Below are positions 36,260 through 44,906 of a DNA stretch of 64,000 nucleotides, one piece after another. This DNA comes from Cyclobacterium xiamenense. Lineage in GTDB: Bacteria > Bacteroidota > Bacteroidia > Cytophagales > Cyclobacteriaceae. Location of the stretch: contig NZ_WIOK01000005.1 in NCBI RefSeq assembly GCF_009467825.1, forward strand, positions 124,001 to 188,000. Reading direction: 5' to 3'. Made by a program: the position numbers and the translations under genes. Below the pieces are notes generated by a model. That model saw nothing but the letters and a program-made list of their open reading frames with translations, was not told the origin of the DNA and did no database searches. Position 1 is the first letter of the stretch. The number at the start of each line of letters is the position of its first letter.

Positions 36260-37696
36260 ATGAAAGCCCAAATTATCAGTTGTTTAGTAGCTTTATTTTT
36301 GAATTTGTCCTCTCCTGAGGAGGCAAAAGGGCAGACTGTTGGAGGAAAACGTACGCCACCAAATATCGTACTCATCCTTGCCGACGATCTTGGCTGGATG
36401 GATGTGGGGTTTAATGGGGCCGAATTTTACGAAACGCCCAATATCGACCAACTCGCTTCCGAGGGAATGGTTTTCACCCGATTTTACCCTTCGGCTGCTA
36501 ATTGTGCCCCTACGCGGGCGAGTTTGTTGACCGGTATGTACTCGCCACGTCATCAGGTGTATGTTCCGCAGGGTTTGTCCAGGGGGGGCGATGTTTCGAA
36601 GATGCGGTTCAAAGTGCCCACTCAGGGCCAAAACTCCACGTTCAATACAATCCCGGTGAGCATCAATACGGTTTCACCGGAATTTGAATCACTGGCTGAA
36701 ATGCTTAAAAAGGCGAACTATGTATCCGCCCGGCTTGGAAAATGGCATATTGGGGACGATAATCAGGGTTTCGACGTGTTATCCGCAGCGGGTGAAATTG
36801 GGGAAATCACCAATTATTGCGGAAACGAAAAGCGCTACTACAACGATGATCATGTGGCAGAAAGGCTGACCGATGCGGCGCTCCATTTTATTGAAGAAAA
36901 TAAAGAACATCCGTTTTTTCTTTATCTCAGTCATTGGGAGGTTCACACCCCACTCGTAGCAAGACAGGACCGGATAACCTACTACAGAAACAAGCTCAAA
37001 GGCGGGTCAGCCAAAAAGTACGATCCGGTATATGCAGCAGAGGTGGAGCAGATAGACATAAGTGTAGGCAGGGTTCTGAACAGATTAAAAGAGTTGAATC
37101 TGGAAGAAAACACCGTTGTGATCGTCACCTCGGATAATGGGGGGCTTTCATCGGTTACGGACAATGCTCCCTTACGGGCGGGGAAAGGCACTTTTTACGA
37201 AGGGGGAATCCGGGTACCGTTTTGTATTAAATGGCCGGGTGTAACCCAAGCCGGTTCGAAATCCGACATTCCCGTAACGGGTGTTGATTTTATGCCCACG
37301 TTTGCAGAAATCGCCTCGGCGGAGTTGCCGCAAAACCAGCCGGTGGACGGTGATTCCTTTGTACCAATTCTTAAAGGAGAGCCATTCGACAGGGATCGTT
37401 CACTTTTTTTCCATTTTCCGCTTTACCTGGGAGGTAGTGTGGAGGTATTGCCAGCTTTCGATGGAACCAAAAATTTCTGGCGTGCGGTACCCTCTTCGGT
37501 AATCATGGCTGGCGATTGGAAATTGATTTATTATTACGAATACGATCGCTATGAACTGTTTAATCTGAGAACGGATAGTTCAGAGCAAGACGACCTTTCT
37601 GGCAGCGAAACCGGAATGGCACTAAAACTGTTGGAAAAACTTAGAAATTGGGTAGCAGCCGTACATGCTCCGGTGCCCAGTGTTTTAAATAAGTAA
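36260..37696 (+). CDS. Secreted sulfatase, Cys-type (first)
   Basis: The 478-residue protein has a signal peptide (cleavage near KGQT) and the sulfatase fold. Metal ligands are in ILADDLGWMDVG, and the formylglycine site is NCAPTRASLLTG with Cys82 in C-x-P-x-R. Later come KWHIGD, VTSDNGG and APLRAGKGTFYEGGIRVP. It should remove sulfate esters from a glycan in the periplasm or at the surface after conversion of Cys82 to formylglycine by a maturase not encoded here. It is followed by a ThuA gene after 75 bases. Confidence 0.93.
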   Translation: MKAQIISCLVALFLNLSSPEEAKGQTVGGKRTPPNIVLILADDLGWMDVGFNGAEFYETPNIDQLASEGMVFTRFYPSAANCAPTRASLLTGMYSPRHQVYVPQGLSRGGDVSKMRFKVPTQGQNSTFNTIPVSINTVSPEFESLAEMLKKANYVSARLGKWHIGDDNQGFDVLSAAGEIGEITNYCGNEKRYYNDDHVAERLTDAALHFIEENKEHPFFLYLSHWEVHTPLVARQDRITYYRNKLKGGSAKKYDPVYAAEVEQIDISVGRVLNRLKELNLEENTVVIVTSDNGGLSSVTDNAPLRAGKGTFYEGGIRVPFCIKWPGVTQAGSKSDIPVTGVDFMPTFAEIASAELPQNQPVDGDSFVPILKGEPFDRDRSLFFHFPLYLGGSVEVLPAFDGTKNFWRAVPSSVIMAGDWKLIYYYEYDRYELFNLRTDSSEQDDLSGSETGMALKLLEKLRNWVAAVHAPVPSVLNK

Positions 37697-37771
37697 CTTT
37701 ACCCTATAAATAGCCAAGTGGAACGGTTTTAATCAAGATTTCTTTATTCCAAAAAATCCAAAACGTACCCT

Positions 37772-38809
37772 ATGAAATTCCTGTCTTATCTTGTACTGTG
37801 CTTGCTTTCAATAAATTTTAGTGTCCATGCCGTTGCTAAAAGCTTCTGGATGGAGAATGGGAGCTCAACCATACGTCATCATGAATTGAGAGAAAAAGCC
37901 CCTTTAAAAGCGTTGATCGTTGACGGTCAGAATAACCATGAGGTTTGGCCAAAAGCTACGCTAATGATGAAGCAGTACCTGGAAGAAACGGGGCTTTTTC
38001 GGGTAGATATTTACAGAACAAGGTTTACCTGGAGAGCAGAAAGGGAAAGGAAGTACTTGCCATTGGCGGGACTGAGCGCAACCACAGAGCTGGAAACCCC
38101 GCAGCATGATCCGGATTTCACCCCCGAATTCAAAAATTATGACCTGGTGATTTCCAACTTTGGCTGGAAGGCCGCAGATTGGCCGGAGGAAACACAAAAA
38201 GCCTTCGAAGAATACATGTCCTCCGGCGGAGGCTTTGTCTCCTTTCACGCTGCAAACAATTCTTTTCCAGACTGGCTGGAATACAATAAAATGATTGGCC
38301 TGGGAGGCTGGGGTGACCGTACTGAAAAAGATGGACCTTATGTGTATTATACGAATGAGGGCGAGCTGGTACGAGATCCTTCACCGGGGAAAGGCGGTGC
38401 CCATGGACCTAGCCATATTTTTCCCATCACCATTCGTGAGAAAGATCATCCCATCACCAGGGGAATGCCGAAAGTATGGCTAACCACCAAGGATGAATGC
38501 TATTCTCAATTGCGTGGACCGGCCGAGAACATGACGGTACTGGCTACCGGTAAGGATGTTTCAGGCAAAGCGCCTACTGACCGGCACGAACCCATGCTGA
38601 TGGTGTTGGACTACGGCAAAGGGCGGGTATTTCATACCACGCTGGGGCACGATGATTTTTCAATCGAAAGCGTTGGTTTTATCACGTCATTTTTAAGAGG
38701 AGCGGAATGGGCGGCAACAGGAAAGGTTACTCAACCCATACCAGATGATTTTCCTACGGCAGAAAATTCCACCAGCAGGAAATTTACGTTGAAATTTGAT
38801 AATCAATAA
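37772..38809 (+). CDS. Secreted ThuA-domain protein
   Basis: A 345-residue exported protein (signal about 1-22). The ThuA domain is a class I glutamine amidotransferase-like fold: LKALIVDGQNNHEVWP, DLVISNFGWKAADWPE, GGGFVSFHAANNSFPDW, HPITRGMP, and the end GRVFHTTLGHDDFS. ThuA was named from trehalose utilisation in rhizobia; secreted copies in PULs are proposed to handle keto-sugars but lack a proven reaction. The neighbouring sulfatase implies a sulfated glycan. The downstream 140 bases lead directly into a broken helicase copy. Confidence 0.87.
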   Translation: MKFLSYLVLCLLSINFSVHAVAKSFWMENGSSTIRHHELREKAPLKALIVDGQNNHEVWPKATLMMKQYLEETGLFRVDIYRTRFTWRAERERKYLPLAGLSATTELETPQHDPDFTPEFKNYDLVISNFGWKAADWPEETQKAFEEYMSSGGGFVSFHAANNSFPDWLEYNKMIGLGGWGDRTEKDGPYVYYTNEGELVRDPSPGKGGAHGPSHIFPITIREKDHPITRGMPKVWLTTKDECYSQLRGPAENMTVLATGKDVSGKAPTDRHEPMLMVLDYGKGRVFHTTLGHDDFSIESVGFITSFLRGAEWAATGKVTQPIPDDFPTAENSTSRKFTLKFDNQ

Positions 38810-38948
38810 AATCAACTAGAAGCCTGAGGTTTTCGTATTCTCTTCTTTAAAGGAATCAGCCTGCCGATTGCCGTTTGGCTTATCATACATTCGGAACCTG
38901 TTGGCTTTCGATGTATTCGGTAATACACCGATACTAAAGAATACTACC

Positions 38949-38956
38949 TACCTTTG
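38949..38956 (+). promoter_or_regulatory. Bacteroidota -7-type box before the helicase fragment
   Basis: TACCTTTG matches the TAnnTTTG -7 consensus. The same box occurs before the intact gene at 46599-46606. It includes the TTG at 38954, so that TTG is probably promoter, with translation from the ATG at 38972. No clear -33 element is visible. Confidence 0.35.
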
Positions 38957-39427
38957 GCCAAAAATGTATCCATGGGCTTTACCGATCTCGGTCTTTCAAC
39001 ACCACTACAGGAAGCAATAAGCAAGGCAAAATACGAAAATCCCTTTCCCGTTCAGATCCAGGCGATACCTGCGATCTTGAAAAAGAAGGACCTTTGGGCC
39101 CTGGCGCCCACCGGATCTGGAAAAACGGCTGCCTATGTATTGCCGATCCTGGAAATGTTTCAGGGGAAAACTGCTGTAAAAAGTAGGGCTGTCGCTGTGC
39201 TGGTGCTGGTCCCTACCCGGGAATTGGCCATTCAGGTTGATCAAACGGTAAAAACCTTTACGAACGGCTTGCCAAGGAAGGTAAAATCCATGGCGGTGTA
39301 TGGTGGGGTGTCCATCAATCCCCAAATGATACACCTGTACGGAACCGACATCCTGATCGGGACCCCCGGTCGCTTAAGGAAACCATGGGACCCAACCCCG
39401 ATCCATGGCAGACGGACAGTCGGGTGA
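38954..39427 (+). pseudogene. Truncated DEAD-box helicase gene copy
   Basis: This is a 5' fragment of the gene at 46622-47755, shifted by exactly 7,650 bases. From 38950 to 39049 (100 bases) and from 39113 to 39375 (263 bases) the two copies are identical, while 39050-39112 has 12 mismatches. It keeps motifs Q, I (APTGSGKT), Ia (PTRELA) and Ib (GTPGRL), then breaks after CGCTT. Beyond the break the frame reads through aldo/keto reductase sequence in the wrong frame and stops at 39427. Without DEAD, SAT and the whole second RecA domain it cannot be an active helicase. Confidence 0.93.
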
Positions 39428-39432
39428 TTTAA
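39373..39432 (+). pseudogene. 3' remnant of a second aldo/keto reductase gene
   Basis: The codons from CTT at 39373 to TAA at 39430-39432 read LKETMGPNPDPWQTDSRVI in the proper AKR frame, against LKEALGPNADLWQTDSRVI at the end of the gene at 34526-35518. The stop is at the same codon. Over 39376-39430 there are 8 mismatches in 55 bases, so this is a diverged paralogue, not a recent copy. The junction with the helicase fragment sits on a shared CGCT. Confidence 0.88.
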
Positions 39433-39688
39433 GGACCTATATTTCATAGTTTTTTTTCGAAAATAGTAATTTCCACTATGTTTTTATTGTTGTATGTCAT
39501 CCTTTTTTAAAATAATCATTGGTATATTAACGTATATTGGTGAGTATTTTTATTATATTTTTTTATATTAACTACAATCAAAATTTTATTCTGATACAAA
39601 ATTTTTTAACAAAATAAAAAATTATGTGGGGTCGTTTTTATTGTTTTTTTCTCTTTATATTAGAAAGCCAACCTAAAATCTAAACCCA

Positions 39689-40315
39689 ATGAAACCCACA
39701 TCCAAAGAAGCTTCCGGGCGGGAACTTCCGTTTTCCTCGTTTCCCCATAGCGAACCCATTCATCACTTTCATACCAAAACCGACGAGGAAATCTGGATGG
39801 CGTTGAATGCAGGCAGCGAGTTGGCTTTTAATTATTTATATAGAATCCATATTGGTCTCATGTTCCGTTACGGTTGCCAAATTTCCACAGACAAGGGGCT
39901 CGTGAAGGATTGCATTCAAAATGTCTTCATACAGCTGCGCAAAAAAAGGGGGGATCTAACCAATGTGAAAAATTGCAAGGCGTACCTGTTTACCTGCCTG
40001 AAAAACGAAATACGAAAGAAAATCCGGGAATCCAATAGAGTGTATGTAGGTGTGAAGGAAGAGGAGGGGTTTCCGATTTCACTTTCACACGAGGCCATTT
40101 TAATACAGAAGGAGCAAGAATGCGAAAAAGTGCAGCAAGTTCAGGAAGCATTGAATCAGCTTACTACCCGGCAAAGGCAAGCCCTCCTATTATTGTACGT
40201 GGAGGGAATGAGTTATCAGGAAATTGCACAGGCTATGGACTTTAACGAAGTGAAATCTGCCAGAAAGTTGGTTTACCGTGCCTTATCCTCGATAAGAGTC
40301 CTTTTAAAAAAATAG
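39689..40315 (+). CDS. ECF RNA polymerase sigma factor, FecI/SigW-like (first)
   Basis: The 208-residue product has sigma-70 region 2 (GLVKDCIQNVFIQLRKKRG) and region 4 with the helix-turn-helix TTRQRQALLLLYVEGMSYQEI. It is the Bacteroidota type found next to FecR anti-sigma factors, and the FecR gene follows after 31 bases. It should direct transcription of the downstream susCD genes when the transporter senses its glycan. About 260 bases upstream are extremely A/T-rich and probably hold its promoter. Confidence 0.93.
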   Translation: MKPTSKEASGRELPFSSFPHSEPIHHFHTKTDEEIWMALNAGSELAFNYLYRIHIGLMFRYGCQISTDKGLVKDCIQNVFIQLRKKRGDLTNVKNCKAYLFTCLKNEIRKKIRESNRVYVGVKEEEGFPISLSHEAILIQKEQECEKVQQVQEALNQLTTRQRQALLLLYVEGMSYQEIAQAMDFNEVKSARKLVYRALSSIRVLLKK

Positions 40316-40346
40316 GGGTTGGTTAAAAACGTGATGTAACGGAAAA

Positions 40347-41381
40347 ATGAAATACAGCGAATACGATATTGTAGATTTCCTAATGGATGAGTTCTTCATT
40401 CAATGGATCAAAAACCCCAATCAAAATAACTGTCATTTTTGGGAGAAATGGATTCGGGAAAATCCAGATAAGCGAGCTATAGTGCTAAAAGCCGCTTCGC
40501 TTATTCGATCGGTGAAATACCGGGAAGAACCCGAAATCGGCAACGCCGCTTACGTAGAGATTTTTGAAAACAGCATCAAGTCCGATAACGACAACTGTGA
40601 GGACACTTCGGCAAAGGAAAAGTCCCTGCCGTTTTTTAAGTTCAAGAACATGGTCGCGTTGATTTTATTTGGTTTTTGTGCGTCCATGATATACGTGCAG
40701 ATATTTTATGAGGCAGGTACGGTTGCGAGCAGCGAAATAAACGAAGAGTGGATTACCAGGGCGGTACCGAAGGGAAAGAAATCCATTGTTACACTGTCAG
40801 ATGGCACCCGTGTGTTTCTGAATGCCGAAAGTGAACTGACCTATCCGAAAAACCATTCCGGCGAACAGCGCTGGGCGAAATTAAAGGGTGAAGCATTTTT
40901 CGAAGTAAAAAAGGATCCAAAGCGATTTAGGGTGCTAACCAAAGGCTCCGAAATCGACGTTCTTGGCACCTCTTTCAATGTGAAGGAAGAAGGACAGGGT
41001 CTTGAAATTGCCTTGGTTAGCGGTAAGGTGCGCGTGAGAAACAGCCAGGGAAACCAGGTGGAATTAGCGCCGCTAGAGATGGTCAAGGTAGACGCAAGTG
41101 GCATATCTGAAAAAAGGGGATTTGACCTTTTAGCAATTACCGGGTGGAAAGACAGAATATTGGTTTTTCAGTCTGATAATTTAGAGCAGGTGGTTGGTAA
41201 ACTTGAAAAATGGTACGGTATCGACCTGGTTTTTTCTGGAAAGGTATCGGATCACTGGAATTACTCCGGTACGTATCATAACGAAAACCTGGAAAATGTA
41301 CTGAAAGGTATTTCGCTTACTTCGGGTCTTAGGTATCGGATAGAAGAAAATCGTGTCTTGCTTTACAACGACAACCAATAA
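40347..41381 (+). CDS. FecR-type anti-sigma factor (first)
   Basis: A 344-residue single-pass protein: cytoplasmic N-terminal helices, one membrane segment near residues 100-119 (NMVALILFGFCASMIYVQIF), and a periplasmic FecR domain (VPKGKKSIVTLSDGTRVFLN). The C-terminal DUF4974 region contains LEQVVGKLEKWYGIDLVF and ENLENVLKGISLTSGLRY, resembling STN domains. It would hold the sigma factor inactive and receive a signal from the STN domain of the next SusC protein. It is followed by a perfect stem-loop. Confidence 0.93.
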   Translation: MKYSEYDIVDFLMDEFFIQWIKNPNQNNCHFWEKWIRENPDKRAIVLKAASLIRSVKYREEPEIGNAAYVEIFENSIKSDNDNCEDTSAKEKSLPFFKFKNMVALILFGFCASMIYVQIFYEAGTVASSEINEEWITRAVPKGKKSIVTLSDGTRVFLNAESELTYPKNHSGEQRWAKLKGEAFFEVKKDPKRFRVLTKGSEIDVLGTSFNVKEEGQGLEIALVSGKVRVRNSQGNQVELAPLEMVKVDASGISEKRGFDLLAITGWKDRILVFQSDNLEQVVGKLEKWYGIDLVFSGKVSDHWNYSGTYHNENLENVLKGISLTSGLRYRIEENRVLLYNDNQ

Positions 41382-41415
41382 AGCCTATGTGGAATTTAGA
41401 TTCAGGATAGCCAAA

Positions 41416-41452
41416 GGACAGTCCCCTTTCTGGGGAGATGCGGGGACTGTCC
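41416..41452 (+). promoter_or_regulatory. Perfect 11-bp stem-loop before the second susC
   Basis: GGACAGTCCCC (41416-41426) and GGGGACTGTCC (41442-41452) are exact inverted copies around a 15-base loop. It lies 57 bases before the susC start, after the FecR gene. A related GGGGAC/GTCCCC stem lies at the same place in the other sigma/anti-sigma locus. It may be an attenuator or processing site; no T-run follows. Confidence 0.7.
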
Positions 41453-41509
41453 AAACTGCCTTTTTCAGGCAACCATTCAAGCGATCTTACACTTAAATCA
41501 ATCAATATT

Positions 41510-44500
41510 ATGAAAAATAATATACAGAGGCAACTCATGACCTTTTCAAAACGAATGTTCCATGGTTTTCTGATTCAAATGATAGGCTGTTCGCTGTTAT
41601 TGGCGAATACAGGAAACGCACAACGGAAAACAATAGATAAAGTACGAATAGCGGTTTCTGGAGACACGCAGTCATTGATTACGTTTTTCAAAACAGTAGA
41701 AGCAGCAACCCCTTTTCGGTTTACCTATAATAGTGATTTTGTGGACCTGAGCCAGCAGGTGGCGTTGACGAAGAAAAGACCGACCATCTATGATGCATTG
41801 GGGGAAATCTCCCGGCAAACCGACCTAAAATTTGTACAGGTAAATGAAAACATCCATGTGAAAATGGAATCCAATCGAGAAGCCGCTGCGGTTTCCATTG
41901 AGGATCAACCGGTGCTCGACGTATCTGGTCGTGTGGTTGACAGTGAGGGAGAGCCGTTGCCAGGAGTTACGATCACGGTGTTGGGTACGAACGTGGGTAC
42001 CGTTACCGACCTAAATGGAAATTATTCCCTGTCGGTGAAGGAGGGAGCCGCCTTGGTTTTTTCCTTTATTGGATTTGAGTCTCAAACCATTCAGGTTTCC
42101 AACCAGTCCATTTTGGACGTTACCTTAAATGAGGACGTTGCCTCGCTGGAAGAGGTGATTGTTGTAGGGTACGGAACTCAAAAGAAGGCTAATATGACAG
42201 GGGCGGTTGCCACGGTTGGAGGAGATGAGATTATCAAGCGCCCCTTAAACAATGTTGCCGGGTTATTGCAGGGAAAAGTGGCAGGATTGCAGGTGTCTTC
42301 TCATTCCGGAAAGCCAGGTAGTGAAAATAATTCACTAAGAATCAGAGGCCTGGGCACATTTAGTGCCGCCGGAAGCGAGCCGCTTGTGCTGATAAACGGG
42401 ATAGCCGGAGACATGACCAACCTAGATCCCAATGATGTGGAATCCGTATCTGTTTTAAAAGATGCTGCTTCCAGTGCCATTTATGGTGCTCGGGCTGCCA
42501 ATGGGGTAATTCTGATTACCACCAAGAGAGGGCAGGAAGGATCGCTTTCCATTGACATTCATAGCAATGTGCAGGTTCACCAACCCACCCGTTTACCGGA
42601 ACTGTTGAGCAATTCGGCCGATTACATGATGTACTGGAATCAGGGAAGGGCTAGGGCCGGAGGTCAGGCACCTTATTTCAGTCAGGAAGAAATTGATGCC
42701 TACCGAAACAATCCAAACGACCCGATCAATTATCCCAATTTTGATTGGATTGATCATTCATTCAGAACCGCTGTTGCCAATATGCAATCGATTAGGGTAA
42801 GCGGTGGTAATGAAAAGACTTCGGTAGGTTTGTCTCTAGGATATTTTGACCAACCTGGCTTAACTAGCCTATATGAATTCAAAAAATACAATGCCAGGCT
42901 TACCGTTGACTCTAAAATTAATGATTGGATTTCGGTAGGAGGAGATATTCAGCTGGTCAACAAAGATATTCAACGAAGTAACTGGGATAACGGTAACGTG
43001 GATTATCAAATTCTGGCCATATATGGCGCTGGCCCCAATTATACGCCTACCATGACCCTGCCCGACGGTTCTACCGGATACGTAGCAAGGTACAGTTCAA
43101 ATATTGGGGAGTGGACCGTAAGGAATCCGGATGCACAAGATGCTAGTGGCATTCAAACGGACATCAATTATAACGTATTGCCTCAGTTTTATGTGGAGAT
43201 CAAACCTATGGAACATTTGACTTGGTACACGAAAGGGGCTGTTTCTTACGATAACCGTGCCCTTAAAAATCATGAAACACCTGTGGATAATTATTTTTTC
43301 GAGGACGGTTCTTATGCGCATAATAACTCCACCTGGCAATTGGGGGTAAGGGAAACCTGGAATACCGGTTTGTGGACCACCTTTTATTCCACCCTTAATT
43401 ACCGGCGGCTTTTCAATGAAACGCATAATATTAATATATTGGCCGGATACAATCAGGAATACAGCTCCAATCGTCAGCTAAGGGGATCAAGAGTGCATTT
43501 TCCAACCAATGTTCTGAAAGAATTGGATGCCGGAGCGCCTTTGGACCAAACCACCGGAGGATATTTGCAGGAATGGGCTATCATGTCGTTTTTTGGTCGT
43601 GCCATGTACGATTATAACGAGAAATACCTGGTGGAAGCCAATATTCGCTACGATGGAACTTCCAGGATTTCTCCCGATAACCGCTGGGGAGTGTTTCCTT
43701 CCATGTCAGCAGGATGGAGGATTTCACAGGAACCGTTTTTGCAGCAGAACGCCTGGATAGATAATCTCAAAATCAGGGGATCTTGGGGACAGCTGGGTAA
43801 TCAAAATGTAGGGCTTTATCCTTTTCAGGAAGTTTTGACCACCACCTCTTACCCTTTCAATACCGCCCATCCCGGTGCTTTTGTCAACCGATTGGTGGAT
43901 CCCAATTTGAGATGGGAAACCACCACCATGACTGACATAGGAATCGATCTTTCCATGAAAGAGGGATTAATTAATGTTACCTTCGATTGGTTTGACAAGG
44001 TTACGGATGACATTCTATACAATGTACCGATACCGGCGAGTGTAGGACTTTCTCCGCCCACAGTAAATTATGGCAAAATGAGAAATACTGGCATCGAGCT
44101 GGAACTGAGCTCCATGAAGCAATTCGGTGATTTTGGCTATAATATTAGTGCCAATTTCTCTACTTTCAGAAATGAAGTATTGAGGATATTGTCACCTGTT
44201 TATGGAAGTAGGTATACGATTCAGGAGGGGCTTCCTTTTAACTCTCATTTTATGGTGGAATGGGATGGTATTTTCCAGAATGAAGAAGAAATTGCGAACA
44301 GTCCCCAGCATCAGTTTAACCCCAAGCCAGGTGACTTGAAGTTTGTGGATCAAAATGACGATGGAGTAATCAACGCCGACGATCGCGTTGTTATGGATGG
44401 AGCCTATCCCCGGTTTCATTACGGAAGTACAATCAATCTTTCCTGGAAAAATTTTGATTTAAATGCCTTTTTCCAAGGTTTGGAAGGCTATAAGCAGAGT

Positions 44501-44893
44501 ACTCAGGGCTTATCATGGGGTTTGGTACCTTATATTCAGGGATCTCCTCCTCCTGTAGATTTCATTGAAAACATGTGGACTGGTGAGGGTTCTACCAATG
44601 CCCATCCCGCCATGTATATCTCCGGTTATGCTCCGGTGACCGGTACCCGGAATTCTTATTGGTTGATGGATGCCTCTTACTTTAGGTTAAAAAACCTTGC
44701 TATTGGTTATAACCTTCCTTCCCGGATAAGTGAGCAAATCGGGTTAAAGTTTGCCAGGCTTTACATGTCAGGCGATAATTTGTTTACCATTACCGATTGG
44801 CCGGGATCTGATCCTGAAAGGGCCAATACCCACTGGTTTCAGGCCTATCCTCAGATCACCAGTTACACTTTAGGCCTAAAAGTCACGCTTTAA
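41510..44893 (+). CDS. SusC-type TonB-dependent transporter with STN domain (second)
   Basis: From ATG 41510 the protein has 1127 residues. Order: signal peptide (about 1-37, ending GNAQ), STN domain (about 45-115: FFKTVEAATPFRFTYN, LGEISRQTDLKFVQV), carboxypeptidase-regulatory-like domain (SGRVVDSEGEPLPGVTITV), EEVIVVGYGTQKK at the plug start, the plug (VLKDAASSAIYGARAANGV) and a beta barrel ending YTLGLKVTL. The STN domain signals to the FecR protein encoded upstream. An earlier in-frame start at 41438 lies inside the leader stem-loop and is rejected. Its codons look more A/T-rich than those of the first susC. Confidence 0.95.
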   Translation: MKNNIQRQLMTFSKRMFHGFLIQMIGCSLLLANTGNAQRKTIDKVRIAVSGDTQSLITFFKTVEAATPFRFTYNSDFVDLSQQVALTKKRPTIYDALGEISRQTDLKFVQVNENIHVKMESNREAAAVSIEDQPVLDVSGRVVDSEGEPLPGVTITVLGTNVGTVTDLNGNYSLSVKEGAALVFSFIGFESQTIQVSNQSILDVTLNEDVASLEEVIVVGYGTQKKANMTGAVATVGGDEIIKRPLNNVAGLLQGKVAGLQVSSHSGKPGSENNSLRIRGLGTFSAAGSEPLVLINGIAGDMTNLDPNDVESVSVLKDAASSAIYGARAANGVILITTKRGQEGSLSIDIHSNVQVHQPTRLPELLSNSADYMMYWNQGRARAGGQAPYFSQEEIDAYRNNPNDPINYPNFDWIDHSFRTAVANMQSIRVSGGNEKTSVGLSLGYFDQPGLTSLYEFKKYNARLTVDSKINDWISVGGDIQLVNKDIQRSNWDNGNVDYQILAIYGAGPNYTPTMTLPDGSTGYVARYSSNIGEWTVRNPDAQDASGIQTDINYNVLPQFYVEIKPMEHLTWYTKGAVSYDNRALKNHETPVDNYFFEDGSYAHNNSTWQLGVRETWNTGLWTTFYSTLNYRRLFNETHNINILAGYNQEYSSNRQLRGSRVHFPTNVLKELDAGAPLDQTTGGYLQEWAIMSFFGRAMYDYNEKYLVEANIRYDGTSRISPDNRWGVFPSMSAGWRISQEPFLQQNAWIDNLKIRGSWGQLGNQNVGLYPFQEVLTTTSYPFNTAHPGAFVNRLVDPNLRWETTTMTDIGIDLSMKEGLINVTFDWFDKVTDDILYNVPIPASVGLSPPTVNYGKMRNTGIELELSSMKQFGDFGYNISANFSTFRNEVLRILSPVYGSRYTIQEGLPFNSHFMVEWDGIFQNEEEIANSPQHQFNPKPGDLKFVDQNDDGVINADDRVVMDGAYPRFHYGSTINLSWKNFDLNAFFQGLEGYKQSTQGLSWGLVPYIQGSPPPVDFIENMWTGEGSTNAHPAMYISGYAPVTGTRNSYWLMDASYFRLKNLAIGYNLPSRISEQIGLKFARLYMSGDNLFTITDWPGSDPERANTHWFQAYPQITSYTLGLKVTL

Positions 44894-44906
44894 ATACTAA
44901 CTCATT

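Noticed and set aside
38954-39427. A functional short helicase-like protein
   Set aside because: It lacks the DEAD, SAT and second-domain motifs, and its last codons are out-of-frame aldo/keto reductase sequence.
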